Origin: Symsagittifera roscoffensis
Taxonomy: Eukaryota; Xenacoelomorpha; Acoela; Convolutidae
Assembly: GCF_963678635.1 (NCBI RefSeq)
Contig: NC_087070.1
Coordinates: 10,884,539 to 10,948,538 of the forward strand
Reading direction: 5' to 3'
DNA: 64,000 bases
Shown: piece after piece, positions 33,162 to 44,724 of the stretch
Position numbering within the stretch: the stretch's first letter is position 1
Layout of the letters: each line of letters begins with the position of its first letter
Made by a program: the position numbers and the translations under genes
Notes under the pieces: generated by a model
What the model was told of the DNA's origin: nothing
What the model saw: only the letters and a program-made list of their open reading frames with translations
Databases searched by the model: none

Positions 33162-34486
33162 CCTTGTTCGTGACATTTGGAGCAGAGAGTTTCGTGAAAG
33201 GACCGGCGATGCTGCTCACCGAAGGAATCCAGAACCTGCGGTTAGATGGACTTCTGACATTGATTGCAATTACCCACGGAAACTTGGGAGGACTAATGAA
33301 ATTGACACGTTGTCCAGAGCAGATGAGAGAGAGAGTGAGGAACTTAGACATGAAGAAATCCACGGACTCATGGAATAAGATAAGAGACCTGAGACACACT
33401 CTTATCCAATATCTCTTACAACAAAATCGCTTTGGAACGGGAGAAGACGAGACTATTGAAAGAGAGGAAGATGTTAGACGACATGTTGGAGGCATGCCCC
33501 TGTTAACCGATCTGAGCTTGGCTATGAGAACCGATCCCTTAGCGCTGATCAGAGGAGTCACGGAATTTGTGACAGTGATCTATGGACCAGCAGTCACGTT
33601 TGCGTTCCCTGACGTTAAAGTGGAGGCGTACAGGAGGTCGGTGCTACACCTGAACCTCATATCAGCAGTGGACGGTAGTACACTGAACTGGTGTGAGCAG
33701 CACACTTTGCGGGAGCTCATTAGTGAACATCTGTTATTTACGAAAATATTGGAGCCAGAGATGACAGTCATCATTTTTGACGATCACTTCCGTTATCGCA
33801 TGGGAGAAGTAGAAAGAGGACACATCGAAGTGTTTCCGAAGCTTTGGAATCTGAGACCCTATGATAAAATGAATGGTGAAATAACCAGAGTGCCTCGTCT
33901 CACTGCAGCATATCATAAAGTGAGAGAAGAGACGAAGGACTGGGGTGATTACGAGAAGCTGCCGGAGGCAATCCCTGAATTCCCTCTGATAAGAAGGATG
34001 TTCCTCGGAGCAGTCTCCGTGGTACAAACTCCTAGGTTGAGAGCATTCGAAACCAATGAAAGGAGAGTAGGGAATTTCGTGTCGTGGGAACGATGGATCC
34101 ATACTTTACAAAACACACGATTTGCATATACGGATCAAGCGACGAGAAGGCGAATAAACAACGCCGCGACTCCCAAGCCTGGAAGATTCGACGGGGAATG
34201 GACGGGATTAGGCTTAGCTCCGATGAGAATGAGAGGCAGGACCGAATTGCCTGAAGCCTCCTTGATCCTTACTAGTGTGAAACCGGAGTTGAAAGTGGGA
34301 GGAACACTGCAGGCGAGAACCTTCCTAGCACCCTTCGGCTGCGAGGAAATCAAAGTGGTCCATGGAGAAGAGCAAGATAGATCGGCCGGTATATTGATAA
34401 TACCGAAATTTCCGGAAGGAACCGACAATGATAAGCAAGGATCCTCGAGCTCAAAGAAGGATATGTCAGAAGTCAGAAGGAGATGA
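33141..34486 (+). pseudogene. Continuation of the cargo polyprotein, unknown domain C
   Basis: After a second frameshift near 33141 the protein-like reading is VNSGTIALFVTFGAESF and stays open for about 448 codons to TGA 34484. Hydrophobic and charged residues alternate as in a folded globular protein (LLTLIAITHGNLGGLM, LNLISAVDGSTLNWC, MTVIIFDDHFRYRMGE). Codon use looks like the 944-aa ORF. No catalytic motif or known domain was recognised. The end (SSSSKKDMSEVRRR) is low complexity. It partly overlaps the next ORF in another frame, suggesting a third frameshift near 34440-34480. Confidence 0.6.
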
Positions 34487-35432
34487 CGGACAGGGAGGGA
34501 GCCGTCAAAGCGAAGAACCCATGCAACAAGATGCAATTCAAGCTGGTGGGGAAGACGACAGGGCATCGACAAGAGGAGCATCCAGCCTGGATTTCAATAT
34601 CTTCAGTGATCTTGAGAACAACGCAGATACGTTGGAGACGACTGAGCCAGCGGATGAAGGCATCTCGACACTGGAGCCTCTGTCAGCCTTTATGGAAATG
34701 AAACGGAATTTGCCGGAGAGCAGCTCTCCTGGCAATTCAAGGAATAACGAACAAAGAATCCTCATGGAATCACCTAGAAGGAGAAGAATAGAGGGCTCAG
34801 CCAGAGTACCTTTCTTGGGAACGCTGCCCGAAGAAGAATGGGAAGTACATCATCGAGACCACGAGAGTAGGACGGGGTGCAAATTGGACAGAGTGGCGTT
34901 CATGGAAGAAGTCTGGACAGTGGTTCAGAGCTATGGGACCCTGTGGTTCAGAGCTATGGGAGCTATGGAGAGCTATGGGAATAGGACGGGATGCAAATTG
35001 GACAGAGTGGCGTTCATGGAAGAAGTCTGGACAGTGGTTCAGAGCTATGGGACCCTGTGGTTCAGAGCTATGGGAGCTATGGAGAGCTATGGGAATAGGA
35101 CGGGATGCAAATTGGACAGAGTGGCGTTCATCAGAGCTATTCAGTTGATGAGGGAAGTCCTTGACAAGCTTGATGAATGTGAAGGGAGACTGAGTGAGTT
35201 GTTGATCGACTCGGCCACAGATGAAAGTGAAGCGAATTCTCCCATCAAGATCACACCGCAGGACGATAAAGGAGAGGTGGTGTATCTGTCAAGAACCAGG
35301 AGAGGGACGATGCGATCAAAATTTGTGATTGATAAGATCAATGCGATGAAAATGAAGTTAGGCAGCAGAGTGATACCGAGGAGAGTCAGAAAAGAAGAAG
35401 GCGGATTCGGAGATATCGATGAAAGCTGTTAA
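34428..35432 (+). pseudogene. Cargo ORF D with in-frame 38-residue repeats
   Basis: About 334 codons from ATG 34428. The first 130 residues are acidic and polar (linker-like: GGEDDRASTRGASS, STLEPLSAFMEMKR). Residues about 145-235 are two and a third copies of a 38-residue unit containing RTGCKLDRVAFMEEVW, encoded by a 114-bp tandem repeat. After it comes a helical stretch (MREVLDKLDECEGRLSELL) and a basic end. The reading hands over to the next frame near 35425 (SPIKITPQDDKGEVVYLS is still in this frame). The repeat is likely a recent local expansion within an ordinary protein. Confidence 0.6.
34872..35136 (+). repeat. 114-bp tandem repeat inside cargo ORF D
   Basis: Copies start at 34872, 34986 and 35100, with the third truncated near 35135. 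The period is exactly 114 bp, so it keeps frame (38 codons). Copies differ at only a few bases. Each unit contains shorter internal echoes of TTCAGAGCTATGGGA. Confidence 0.93.
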
Positions 35433-38400
35433 CTCAGCGAAAAGGAAACGAGTCGAAGAGGTCATGGATTTTGGACAAGGTGATTATCAATTGCCTGGCA
35501 CAGACAAAATGTTGACTGATATAGCGATGGTGCCACCCATTCTAATGGCGGGAATAAAGTCAACAGGTTATAAATCCAAAAGGAGTGACCGCACTCTGAC
35601 TGGAGAAAACTTGGAAATGGAAATACTCAGCCAATGTGGAGAGAGCAAAATGAAAGACTTTAAGCCATCTCCCATAAATCATGGAAAAGGAAATGTCGCA
35701 GGACAACTAGTACCAGTGGAGTATAACCGATTGACGGTATCGGAGGCTGTGTCGATAGATGAACCGGCCGGTGGATACATGGAAATGTTGGAGTACCGAA
35801 ACTCGGCTAGAGGGTATGTGATGGCTCTGGAAGACAAGAGTGCCATGGAGGGTTATCTGGAGACAATGTTGCAAGGCACCACCCTCAAGCAGAAGGCGTA
35901 CGGGACTTTAGCATCGTCTGAGATACAGGCAGAAACGATGGAGCAGTTGGTGAGCCTTCCATGGAAAGCAGTGGTATTAAGGTACTTCGAAGAAGAAATG
36001 ATGACTACACCAAGAATACACGCTCTCGTGGTAGTACCTTACGTAAGAACAGAGTTACAACTGAGGTTTGCATGGTGCATGATGGGACTAACTCGCGAAG
36101 AGTATAATTCAGAAGAAAGGAAGAGGTCAAAAGAAGAGAAGGTTTTCCTCATGACGAACCTGAGGGATCTGATAGTCCAAGAGGGAGCAGCAGTAGCGTG
36201 TGCGAAGCGGAGAGACGCTCTCTGTTTGATTCGTTTCATGATAGAGCAGATTTCAGTATCTGCATTGAACACTTGTGTTAAGATGCTGAGGGAAGGCGAT
36301 GAGCGAGCGAAAGCCTTACTCTTGCTAGCACTGCTGGATATGCAGCAAAGCAAACCGATGAAGGTGAACATGAATGAACCCGAGGAGTTAGAGCCCATGA
36401 GAAAGATAGATGAAATCAGGAGGTTTTCAAACAATGAGCTGAGACTCACTAAAGAATCTATGGGGGCACTGCCGAAATCCAGTGAATACTGTTGACCGAT
36501 CAAGAAGAAATCGTATAGCTACGTATCCGGAATCATAGGGATAGCGTACAACCCTTTCCTGAGTGAAGACATACGCGATTGCTTCTTCGATTACGAGCAG
36601 GCAGTGTTACTAAGATTCTGGACGTCCAGAATTGTAACGATTAAGAGCGTTAATAATCCACAGGCCAAATTGGGACTGGTCTTGGAAGAAGAGGTGACTG
36701 CACCTTCCGTACTAAAATCCTACAAAAGAGTGGAGTTTGGGTTGGGATTCTCAGATGAATTAGTGAGAACGAGCTTGATGGCAGTGGGGGAATTGATGAG
36801 GCCATCATGGTATCCTAGTCCCAACGCTGACTCGATTTTACGGGCGACACAAGACGTGCAGAGGGAACTGAATGCAGACTGTAACCTGCGTGACCTGAAC
36901 ATCATATATAATGTGATGATAACGGCCTCTAGGAGCAACGGAGAAGATAAAGTGGAGTTGCCTGGCTGACAACCAGAAGACTGGGTCAAACCTGGTAGCT
37001 GTCTGGCGGAAGTCTGTGGACTGGAGGGTCACGCGTGTGGAGGTCTGGACTGTGTGAAGACCCTAGAGAAACAACACAAGCAGTTGACGGTATTGTTTTG
37101 AAACGTCGTGATGAAAGCAAGAACGGAAACGGAACTGATAGCGGATTGTCATGGAGGAACCGAGGTGAATCTAGTGACTGCACTAGGATTCTACAGCATG
37201 TTTAGTTCTCTAGAGTCACTATTGAATCTAAAACAGAGACATGAGATGGTCACAGCCATCAGTGTAGAAGTGTTCCCAGGAGTTCTGCAAACCGAGCAGA
37301 AATACATAGAAAAATGGAGGGAAGCGATCGAGACGGAAATGAACATCAGACACAGTGCGACTTATTGTAGACCATCAGGAGCACGATATTTGGTGGGTTC
37401 AACATTGGCTCCAATGAGCAAGAGCAGATACCCGGTACTTTTCGTAGCTGTGGATGTAAAGAGTACGAGAACGATCGTGGATCAAGCCTTCTCAGTGCCG
37501 AAGTGTGTGAGACTGGCGAGACTGTCCGAGAAATCTTATGAGTTGCTATGTAAGATGTTCTCAGCAGTTTCAGAGAGAACCAAGGAAGAGTTGGAATCAA
37601 TACTAGGAAAGAAGTTCATGGGATACGTGAGCGGGAACTTCAGTGACTTTGAGAGACAGAAACAGAGAGGATCAACTGTCACAGATTACAATACAGTAGA
37701 CGAGAATGATGAAGTCCACCGAGTGATGATGGAAGTGGAACCATTGCTGGAAGCTTCGGGAAAACGTAACTGGAGGAGCATCATGTTGACACATGACGAG
37801 TTTCCTTGCCACTGCTTGCAGCAGACCTGGTGGTATCCCAAGCCTAGTAATCTGATGTTGATCTGGGACTCTGGAGAGCTGCTCTCCATGGGTTTACCAG
37901 ACTCATCACAGCCCATAACAAAAGTGATAGTGGGAGTTATGATGGTAATACGATAGCTGGAAGCTCACGTAAGAGAGAACAATAGACAGGAAGCGCCAAC
38001 GAGAGAACAGTTGCGGAAATTGGATTGTCTAAAAGATTTAGATCTTTTTGAGACAATGTGCAAGATTCTCAACATTCCGATGGAAGTGAAGAAGATATGG
38101 GCAAGAAAACGATTGATGCCATGGTTCAGAGCTAACATGACTGCATGATTGTACGAATATGCTAAAAAGCATATGTCGAAGCACGGCAGAGTGTACAGTG
38201 AATATCAGCTGGACATTGGAGCAGGAGCTTTCAAGCCAGCTCTCGTGACTCATCGGAATGCAGTGACCACCGCTGTGAAAAGAATTTCCAGGACAAGTGA
38301 ACGTAGTGGAATGGAGAAGACAGAGATGTTGAAGGAAGATTTGGAGAGAAATGTGACGTTGTGTCTCCACAACAGCTTCTGCAGGAACAGAGAATCTAAC

Positions 38401-38553
38401 GTTGATCCCCTACCTTGTTGCAAACAGAGGGTAGAAGAGCAGACGTGTTGGAGGACGGCTTCCAACAGCGTCAGGATAGCTAACGACGTGTTGCAGGATA
38501 CAGAAACTGAGAGTGCAGAGTCAGTATCACAGGAGGAGGAAATGGAACATTGA
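35419..38553 (+). pseudogene. Cargo ORF E, one frame broken by four to five stops
   Basis: From ATG 35419 to TGA 38551 a single frame is protein-like throughout but interrupted by TGA 36493, TGA 36967, TGA 37099, TAG 37954 and TGA 38146. The last is TGG in the second copy of the duplication (41819-41840), so it arose after duplication. The first 358 codons contain charged helices (EEYNSEERKRSKEEKVF, MLREGDERAKALLLLALLDM). The middle has VGSTLAPMSKSRYPVLFVAV and MLIWDSGELLSMGLP. The C-terminus is Cys-rich (SFCRNRESN, LPCCKQRVEEQ, CWRTAS) and ends in an acidic tail. No known domain was recognised. The position before the 3' LTR is where an env gene would lie, but no signal peptide or transmembrane segment is visible. 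Confidence 0.6.
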
Positions 38554-39376
38554 CGAATGGCCGAAAAACGAGATGCGAAAAGAGACGAAATTAGAAGAAT
38601 TTAAAAGTTTTAGAACTTCTCAGCGACGAAAAAAGAAGAAAACAAAGGAGTGAAGAAGAAAAAGTTAAAACTCAGAATTGTTTTTTGTGTGTGAAAAAAC
38701 TCAAGTGAGAAACCAAGCAACCAAGTTGTAATTGAAAACTGAAACATTTAGTTGAGTTTTGAAATTGTTGCATTTATAAATTTGCATTTTGATTTTAGTT
38801 GAGTGGCTTTAGAGACACTTACTTACTATTTATTTAGAAAGGCTTGAGTGAAGGAGTATATTTAAATATTCCAGCCTGCATGATTATTTTTAATCAGCTA
38901 GGAGAACTGATCACTTTGTGGTGACATGAAAGGCTTGGGTAGTCTCTCGAAGAGGGAGATTGTTTCATTGTTCTTTCTAACCACTGAGTTTCTTAGTTTT
39001 AATATTCAGGACAATAACAAGCGAGATTTCCGAAAGGGAAGAAGCATAGTAGGATAATTTTAGCTTGTTGGTTGGCAGGACTGTCCTGCGAACCAACATC
39101 TTTTAAATCTAGGAGAAAAAGTTTTAATCAGGACATTGACATTGGAAGTCGCAAAATATGTTTTTAACTTAGATCATATCCTCAATTTGCAGATTAATGA
39201 AAGAATTTGAAAGCTATAGTGATGTAGTATGATGTCATTTATATTCTGTAATGAGTCGATATGACGTGGATAAAAGTAATTTTGTGCATTTCGTAAATTC
39301 TGTTCGATGACCTTGTACCTATTTGACGAACATTGCAAGATTCAATGAGGACATTGACCGGACTGTCCGGGGAGTA
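38554..39376 (+). other. 3' untranslated region of the giant element
   Basis: No coding frame is convincing. A purine-rich run (GACGAAAAAAGAAGAAAACAAAGG, about 38623-38646) and a weak GGGGAGTA just before the 3' LTR (about 39368-39376) are the only polypurine-tract candidates. The inverted words GTTGGTTGGCAGGACTGTCCTGCGAACCAAC (about 39070-39100) form a strong hairpin, GTTGGTT...AACCAAC with GCAGGA/TCCTGC inside. Confidence 0.55.
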
Positions 39377-40689
39377 TGTGACATTCGACCAGAATGGATC
39401 AAATTGCAGATTCAGCAAATTCGAAATTTTAGCAGTGAACCTTCCGAATTGGCGATTTTGAAGGAATAAGAGCGTTATTAGAACGATTGGCCAAACGGTG
39501 AGGGCTAGAATATTCTGGTATTTTAAAATTTTAAAAATTCGAATTATGACGTCATGAGAAATTCGAATTTCTGATTGTACCCTCACAGCACCTCACTATA
39601 GGGTTGAGAAAATCAAGCTCGGTAAATGGGAAAAAAAAACAAAAAATCATAAAAAAGCCATCTCGATAACCAAACAAATTTGAGCAGTCATACTTGGACG
39701 CTAGATTTGCAGCCTTTGAGGGTAGCCTAATAGTACCCCACTATAGGGTTGAGAAGTTCAAGTTTGGTTAGTTATTTTTTATACCTAAGCTTTTTGAAAA
39801 AAGAGAAAATTTTTTTAAAAACGCCATATCTCGAAAACTTTAAGTGTTTGTGCAGTCATATTTGAACGCTAGATTTAGAGCCCTCGATTTTACCCCGATA
39901 GCACGCCACTTTAGGAATGAGAACCGTCAGAAACGGCCATTTTGGCAGAAAAGTCGAAGAAAGACACAACAACGATAGTTGCGACGACGACAACAACGAG
40001 AAAATTGAGAATCAGAATCAGAGAAAAGCAGAAGTAGCAGAGACCGCTCGAAATTACAAATATTGTGTCGCTACAATAATTGCAAGGCAGTTGCTAACAA
40101 CAGTGAGGGGTGGAAACCAGCCTTCCGGGTTACAGAGAAATCAAGCTTAACGTGCTTGATTCAGTGGATTCGAGAATCCGGAGGGGTTTCGGACTGAAAC
40201 TTTCATCATCTTATATGAACTTTTAGCTTCCCTGTCTTGTACTGATTTGAATTTAATTAACATCTGAATTCATTCTACTAAGATGAGAATCTAGGAGTTG
40301 GGGGAAAGGGTTGATCCATCTTCGATGGAGATGATGTTTTATCTACTGAACAAAAACAATAATAAATCAATAAGTAGTAGTAGCCCTGTTTTTAGGAGTG
40401 ACCTCGGGGTCTGGGGATACTGAGACCCAGCCATGAACTCACTATTTCTGCATGTAATTAAGTTACTTTGAGTGTTTTGACCAAAGCCGAAAGCAGTAAC
40501 GTTTTTTGTCGACCCGATGTTAGAAAGACCACCGAAATTACTGGCTTGGTAGAGACAGTTAAAAGCATGTAAAGCTCTGTTTAGACGTTAGCCAGTCGTC
40601 TTAAGACTTATTTTTATTTTTCGTCGATATGTATCTTCCTGGCGAATGTTACACAGCGAATGTTATGTATCTTCCTGGCGAATGTTACA
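39377..40689 (+). repeat. 3' LTR, first copy
   Basis: It starts TGTGACATTCGACC and ends GTTACA at 40653, or at 40689 if the terminal 36-bp duplication (TGTATCTTCCTGGCGAATGTTACA repeated after CAGCGAATGTTA) is counted. It contains a segment absent from the 5' LTR (about 39573-39918), made of diverged tandem units each with CACTATAGGGTTGAGAA and a GCAGTCATA...GAACGCTAGATTT stretch. Confidence 0.85.
39580..39925 (+). repeat. Diverged tandem units within the 3' LTR
   Basis: Three related boundaries (CACCTCACTATAGGGTTGAGAA near 39590, CCCCACTATAGGGTTGAGAA near 39737, GCCACTTTAGGAATGAGAA near 39905) delimit two units of about 150-165 bp. Each holds GAGCAGTCATA...GGACGCTAGATTTGCAGCC or its diverged equivalent. 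The 5' LTR lacks this block, probably by deletion. Confidence 0.7.
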
Positions 40690-41018
40690 AACTTAAAAAC
40701 GTACATGAGACAAATTTAATGTTCTTCCTTTCTATAATTCGACTTAAACATGCTTTGGTTTTAACCAGTTTACTAGTAATAAAACGATAGTATTGGGCTG
40801 AATTACTGTTTTTGCATGAATCGTTTCGGGCAAACAAAACTAGTTGACACAAACCAACTCTTAGTTCAACCCAATGAGTGAAACCTTTTGGTTCAGTTTT
40901 AATAGCAAACTTTTATAAGCATAATGAACGTTCGACGAAAAGAGAGAAAACCAGGAAAGGATATCGACATGAAACTAGAACGAAAAGAAAACTTCATGAT
41001 TAAGGACAAAGAATTTTA
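40690..41018. other. Flank beyond the first 3' LTR copy
   Basis: The stretch is present again at 44396-44724. It contains a 32-codon frame (ATG 40923 to TAG 41018) that is basic and lysine-rich, probably chance. It may be host DNA next to the insertion or residual element sequence. Confidence 0.5.
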
Positions 41019-41021
41019 GAA

Positions 41022-42242
41022 AAATACATAGAAAAATGGAGGGAAGCGATCGAGACGGAAATGAACATCAGACACAGTGCGACTTATTGTAGACCATCAG
41101 GAGCACGATATTTGGTGGGTTCAACATTGGCTCCAATGAGCAAGAGCAGATACCCGGTACATTTCGTAGCTGTGGACGTAAAGAGTACGAGAACGATCGT
41201 GGATCAAGCCTTCTCAGTGCCGAAGTGTGTGGGACTGGCGAGACTGTCCGAGAAATCTTACGAGTTGCTATGTAAGATGTTCTCAGCAGTTTCAGAGAGA
41301 ACCAAGGAAGAGTTGGAATCAATACTAGGAAAGAAGTTCATGGGATACGTGAGCGGGAACTTCAGTGACTTTGAGAGACAGAAACAGAGAGGATCAACTG
41401 TCACAGATTACAATACAGTAGACGAGAATGATGAAGTCCACCGAGTGATGATGGAAGTGGAACCATTGCTGGAAGCTTCGGGAAAACGTAACTGGAGGAG
41501 CATCATGTTGACACATGACGAGTATCCCAAGCCTAGTAATCTGATGTTGATCTGGGACTCTGGAGAGCTGCTCTCCGTGGGTTTACCAGACTCATCACAG
41601 CCCATAACAATAGTGATAGTGGGAGTTATGATGGTAATACGATAGCTGGAAGCTCACGTAAGAGAGAACAATAGACAGGAAGCGCCAACGAGAGAACAGT
41701 TGCGGAAATTGGATTGTCTAAAAGATTTAGATCTTTTTGAGACAATGTGCAAGATTCTCAACATTCCGATGGAAGTGAAGAAGATATGGGCGAGAAAACG
41801 ATTGATGCCATGGTTCAGAGCTAACATGACTGCATGGTTGTACGAATATGCTAAAAAGCATATGTCGAAGCACGGCAGAGTGTACAGTGAATATCAGCTG
41901 GACATTGGAGCAGGAGCTTTCAAGCGAGCTCTCGTGACTCATCGGAATGCAGTGACCACCGCTGTGAAAAGAATTTCCAGGACAAGTGAACGTAGTGGAA
42001 TGGAGAAGACAGAGATGTTGAAGGAAGATTTGGAGAGAAATGTGACGTTGTGTCTCCACAACAGCTTCTGCAGGAACAGAGAATCTAACGTGGATCCCCT
42101 ACCTTGTTGCAAACAGAGGGTAGAAGAGCAGAAGTGTTGGAGGACGGCTTCCAACAGCGTCAGGATAGCTAACGACGTGTTGCAGGATACAGAAACTGAG
42201 AGTGCAGAGTCAGTATCACAGGAGGAGGAAATGGAACATTGA
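41022..42242 (+). pseudogene. Second copy of the C-terminal part of cargo ORF E
   Basis: The frame starting NIRHSATYCRPSGARYLVG (ATG 41061) reaches TAG at 41643. The same frame continues after it from TTG 41700 to TGA 42240, with the cysteine-rich tail. Compared with copy 1 it lacks 11 codons (33 bp) near 41523 and keeps Trp where copy 1 has TGA at 38146. The shared TAG shows that this stop predates the duplication. The copy has no promoter or start of its own and is cut off from the rest of the ORF. Confidence 0.85.
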
Positions 42243-43064
42243 CGAATGGCCGAAAAACGAGATGCAAAAAGAGACGAAATTAGAAGAATTTAGAAGTTTT
42301 AGAACTTCTCAGCGACGAAAAAATAAGAAAACAAAGGAGTGAGGAAGAAAAAGTTAAAACTCAGAATTGTTTTTTGTGTGTGAAAAAACTCAAGTGAGAA
42401 ACCAAGCAACCAAGTTGTAATTGAAAACTGAAACATTTAGTTGAGTTTTGAAATTGTTGCATGTTTAAATTTGCATTTTGATTTTAGTTGAGTGGCTTTA
42501 GAGACACTTACTTACTATTTATTTAGAAAGGCTTGAGTGAAGGAGTATATTTAAATATTCCAGCCTGCATGATTATTTTTAATCAGCTAGGAGAACTGAT
42601 CACTTTGTGGTGACATGAAAGGCTTGGGTAGTCTCTCGAAGAGGGAGATTGTTTCATTGTTCTTTCTAACCACTGAGTTTCTTAGTTTTAATATTCAGGA
42701 CAATAACAAGCGAGATTTCCGAAAGGGAAGAAGCATAGTAGGATAATTTAGCTTGTTGGTTGGCAGGACTGTCCTGCGAACCAACATCTTTTAAATCTAG
42801 GAGAAAAAGTTTTAATCAGGACATTGACATTGGAAGTCGCAAAATATGTTTTTGACTTAGATCATATCCTCAATTTGCAGATTAATGAAAGAATTTGAAA
42901 GCTATAGTGATGTAGTATAATGCCATTTATATTCTGCAATGAGTCGATATGACGTGGATAAAAGTAATTTTGTGCATTTCGTAAATTCTGTTCGATGACC
43001 TTGTACCTATTTTACGAACATTGCGAGATTCAATGAGGACATTGACCGGACTGTCCGGGGAGTA

Positions 43065-44395
43065 TGTGACATTCGACCAGAATGGATCAAATTGCAGATT
43101 CAGCAAATTCGAAATTTTAGCAGTGAACCTTCCGAATTGGCGATTTTGAAGGAATAAGAGCGTTATTAGAACGATTGGCCAAACGGTGAGGGCTAGAATA
43201 ATCTGGTATTTTAAAATTTTAAAAATTCGAATTATGACGTCATGAGAATTTCGAATTTCTGATTGTACCCTCACAGCACCTCACTATAGGGTTGAGAAAA
43301 TCAAGCTCGGTAAATTTTTTGATATAATTTTTCTGTGAAAAAAAACAAAAAATCATAAAAAAGCCATCTCGATAACCAAACAAATTTGAGCAGTCATACT
43401 TGGACGCTAGATTTGCAGCCTTTGAGGGTAGCCTAATAGTACCCCACTATAGGGTTGAGAAGTTCAAGTTTGGTTATTTATTTTTTATACCTAAGCTTTT
43501 TGAAAAAAGAGAAAAATTTTTTAAAAACGCCATATCTCGAAAACTTTAAGTATTTGTGCAGTCATATTTGAACGCTAGATTTAGAGCCCTCGATTTTACC
43601 CCGATAGCACGCCACTTTAGGAATGAGAACCGTCAGAAACGGCCATTTTCGCAGAAAAGTCGAAGAAAGACACAACAACGATAGTTGCGACGACGACAAC
43701 AACGAGAAAATTGAGAATCAGAATCAGAGAAAAGCAGAAGTAGCAGAGACCGCTCGAAATTACAAATATTGTGTCGCTACAATAATTGCAAGGCAGTTGC
43801 TAACAACAGTGAGGGGTGGAAACCAGCCTTCCGGGTTACAGAGAAATCAAGCTTAACGTGCTTGATTCAGTGGATTCGAGAATCCGGAGGGGTTTCGGAC
43901 TGAAACTTTCATCATCTTATATGAACTTTTAGCTTCCCTGTCTTGTACTGATTTGAATTTAATTAACATCTGAATTCATTCTACTAAGATGAGAATCTAG
44001 GAGTTGGGGGAAAGGGTTGATCCATCTTCGATGGAGATGATGTTTTATCTACTGAACAAAAACAATAATAAATCAATAAGTAGTAGTAGCCCTGTTTTTA
44101 GGAGTGACCTCGGGGTCTGGGGATACTGAGACCCAGCCATGAGCTCACTATTTCTGCATGTAATTAAGTTACTTTGAGTGTTTTGACCGAAGCCGAAAGC
44201 AGTAACGTTTTTTGTCGACCCGATGTTAGAAAGACCACCGAAATTACTGGCTTGGTAGAGACAGTTAAAAGCATGTAAAGCTCTGTTTAGACGTTAGCCA
44301 GTCGTCTTAAGACTTATTTTTATTTTTCGTCGATATGTATCTTCCTGGCGAATGTTACACAGCGAATGTTATGTATCTTCCTGGCGAATGTTACA
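43065..44395 (+). repeat. 3' LTR, second copy (solo, by duplication)
   Basis: Nearly identical to 39377-40689, with the same TG...CA ends and the same terminal 36-bp repeat. It carries an extra roughly 20 bp near 43316-43337. It contains the structure module at 43827-43891. Confidence 0.88.
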
Positions 44396-44724
44396 AACTT
44401 AAAAACGTACATGAGACAAATTTAATGTTCTTCCTTTCTATAATTCGACTTAAACATGCTTTGGTTTTAACCAGTTTACTAGTAATAAAACGATAGTATT
44501 GGGCTGAATTACTGTTTTTGCATGAATCGTTTCGGGCAAACAAAACTAGTTGACACAAACCAACTCTTAGTTCAACCCAATGAGTGAAACCTTTTGGTTC
44601 AGTTTTAATAGCAAACTTTTATAAGCATAATGAACGTTCGACGAAAAGAGAGAAAACCAGGAAAGGATATCGACATGAAACTAGAACGAAAAGAAAACTT
44701 CATGATTAAGGACAAAGAATTTTA

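Larger units (their letters stand above)
19746..40689 (+). mobile_element. Giant Ty3/gypsy-like LTR retroelement with non-canonical cargo genes, defective
   Basis: The LTRs, beginning TGTG and ending GTTACA, frame about 21 kb, roughly two to four times a usual Ty3/gypsy element. The order is 5' LTR, 3-kb leader, gag, protease, RT, macro-like segment, SGNH-hydrolase ORF, several unknown ORFs, 3' UTR and 3' LTR. RNase H and integrase are absent: the RT frame runs into the macro-like segment within a few codons of a stop at 28859. Breaks include TAA at 24606, 25872, 26198, 26949, 28502 and 28859, TGA at 27117, 36493, 36967 and 37099, TAG at 37954, and shifts near 26080, 26755, 28244, 32250, 33141, 34450 and 35425. 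The LTRs differ at about 8% of sites in a 160-bp stretch I compared by eye, so the insertion is not recent. No convincing target-site duplication was found. Confidence 0.85.
37300..44724 (+). repeat. 3.7-kb tandem duplication of the element's 3' end plus flank
   Basis: Unit 1 (37300-41018) and unit 2 (41022-44724) are about 99% identical and include the C-terminal part of ORF E, the 3' UTR, the 3' LTR and about 330 bp of DNA beyond the LTR. The junction at 41018-41022 fuses GAATTTTA of the flank to AAATACATAGAAAAATGG of ORF E. Differences include a 33-bp in-frame deletion in unit 2 near 41523, TGA versus TGG in ORF E, and an about 20-bp indel in the LTR. Since flank is included, this happened after insertion, by unequal exchange or in assembly. 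Confidence 0.93.

Noticed and set aside
35419-38553. Retroviral-type envelope gene before the 3' LTR
   Set aside because: The position fits, but no signal peptide, furin-type site or transmembrane segment is visible in the readable frame.
40654-40689. Target-site duplication of the giant element
   Set aside because: The base words beside the 5' LTR (AACAG) and after either possible 3' end (CAGCG or AACTT) do not match.
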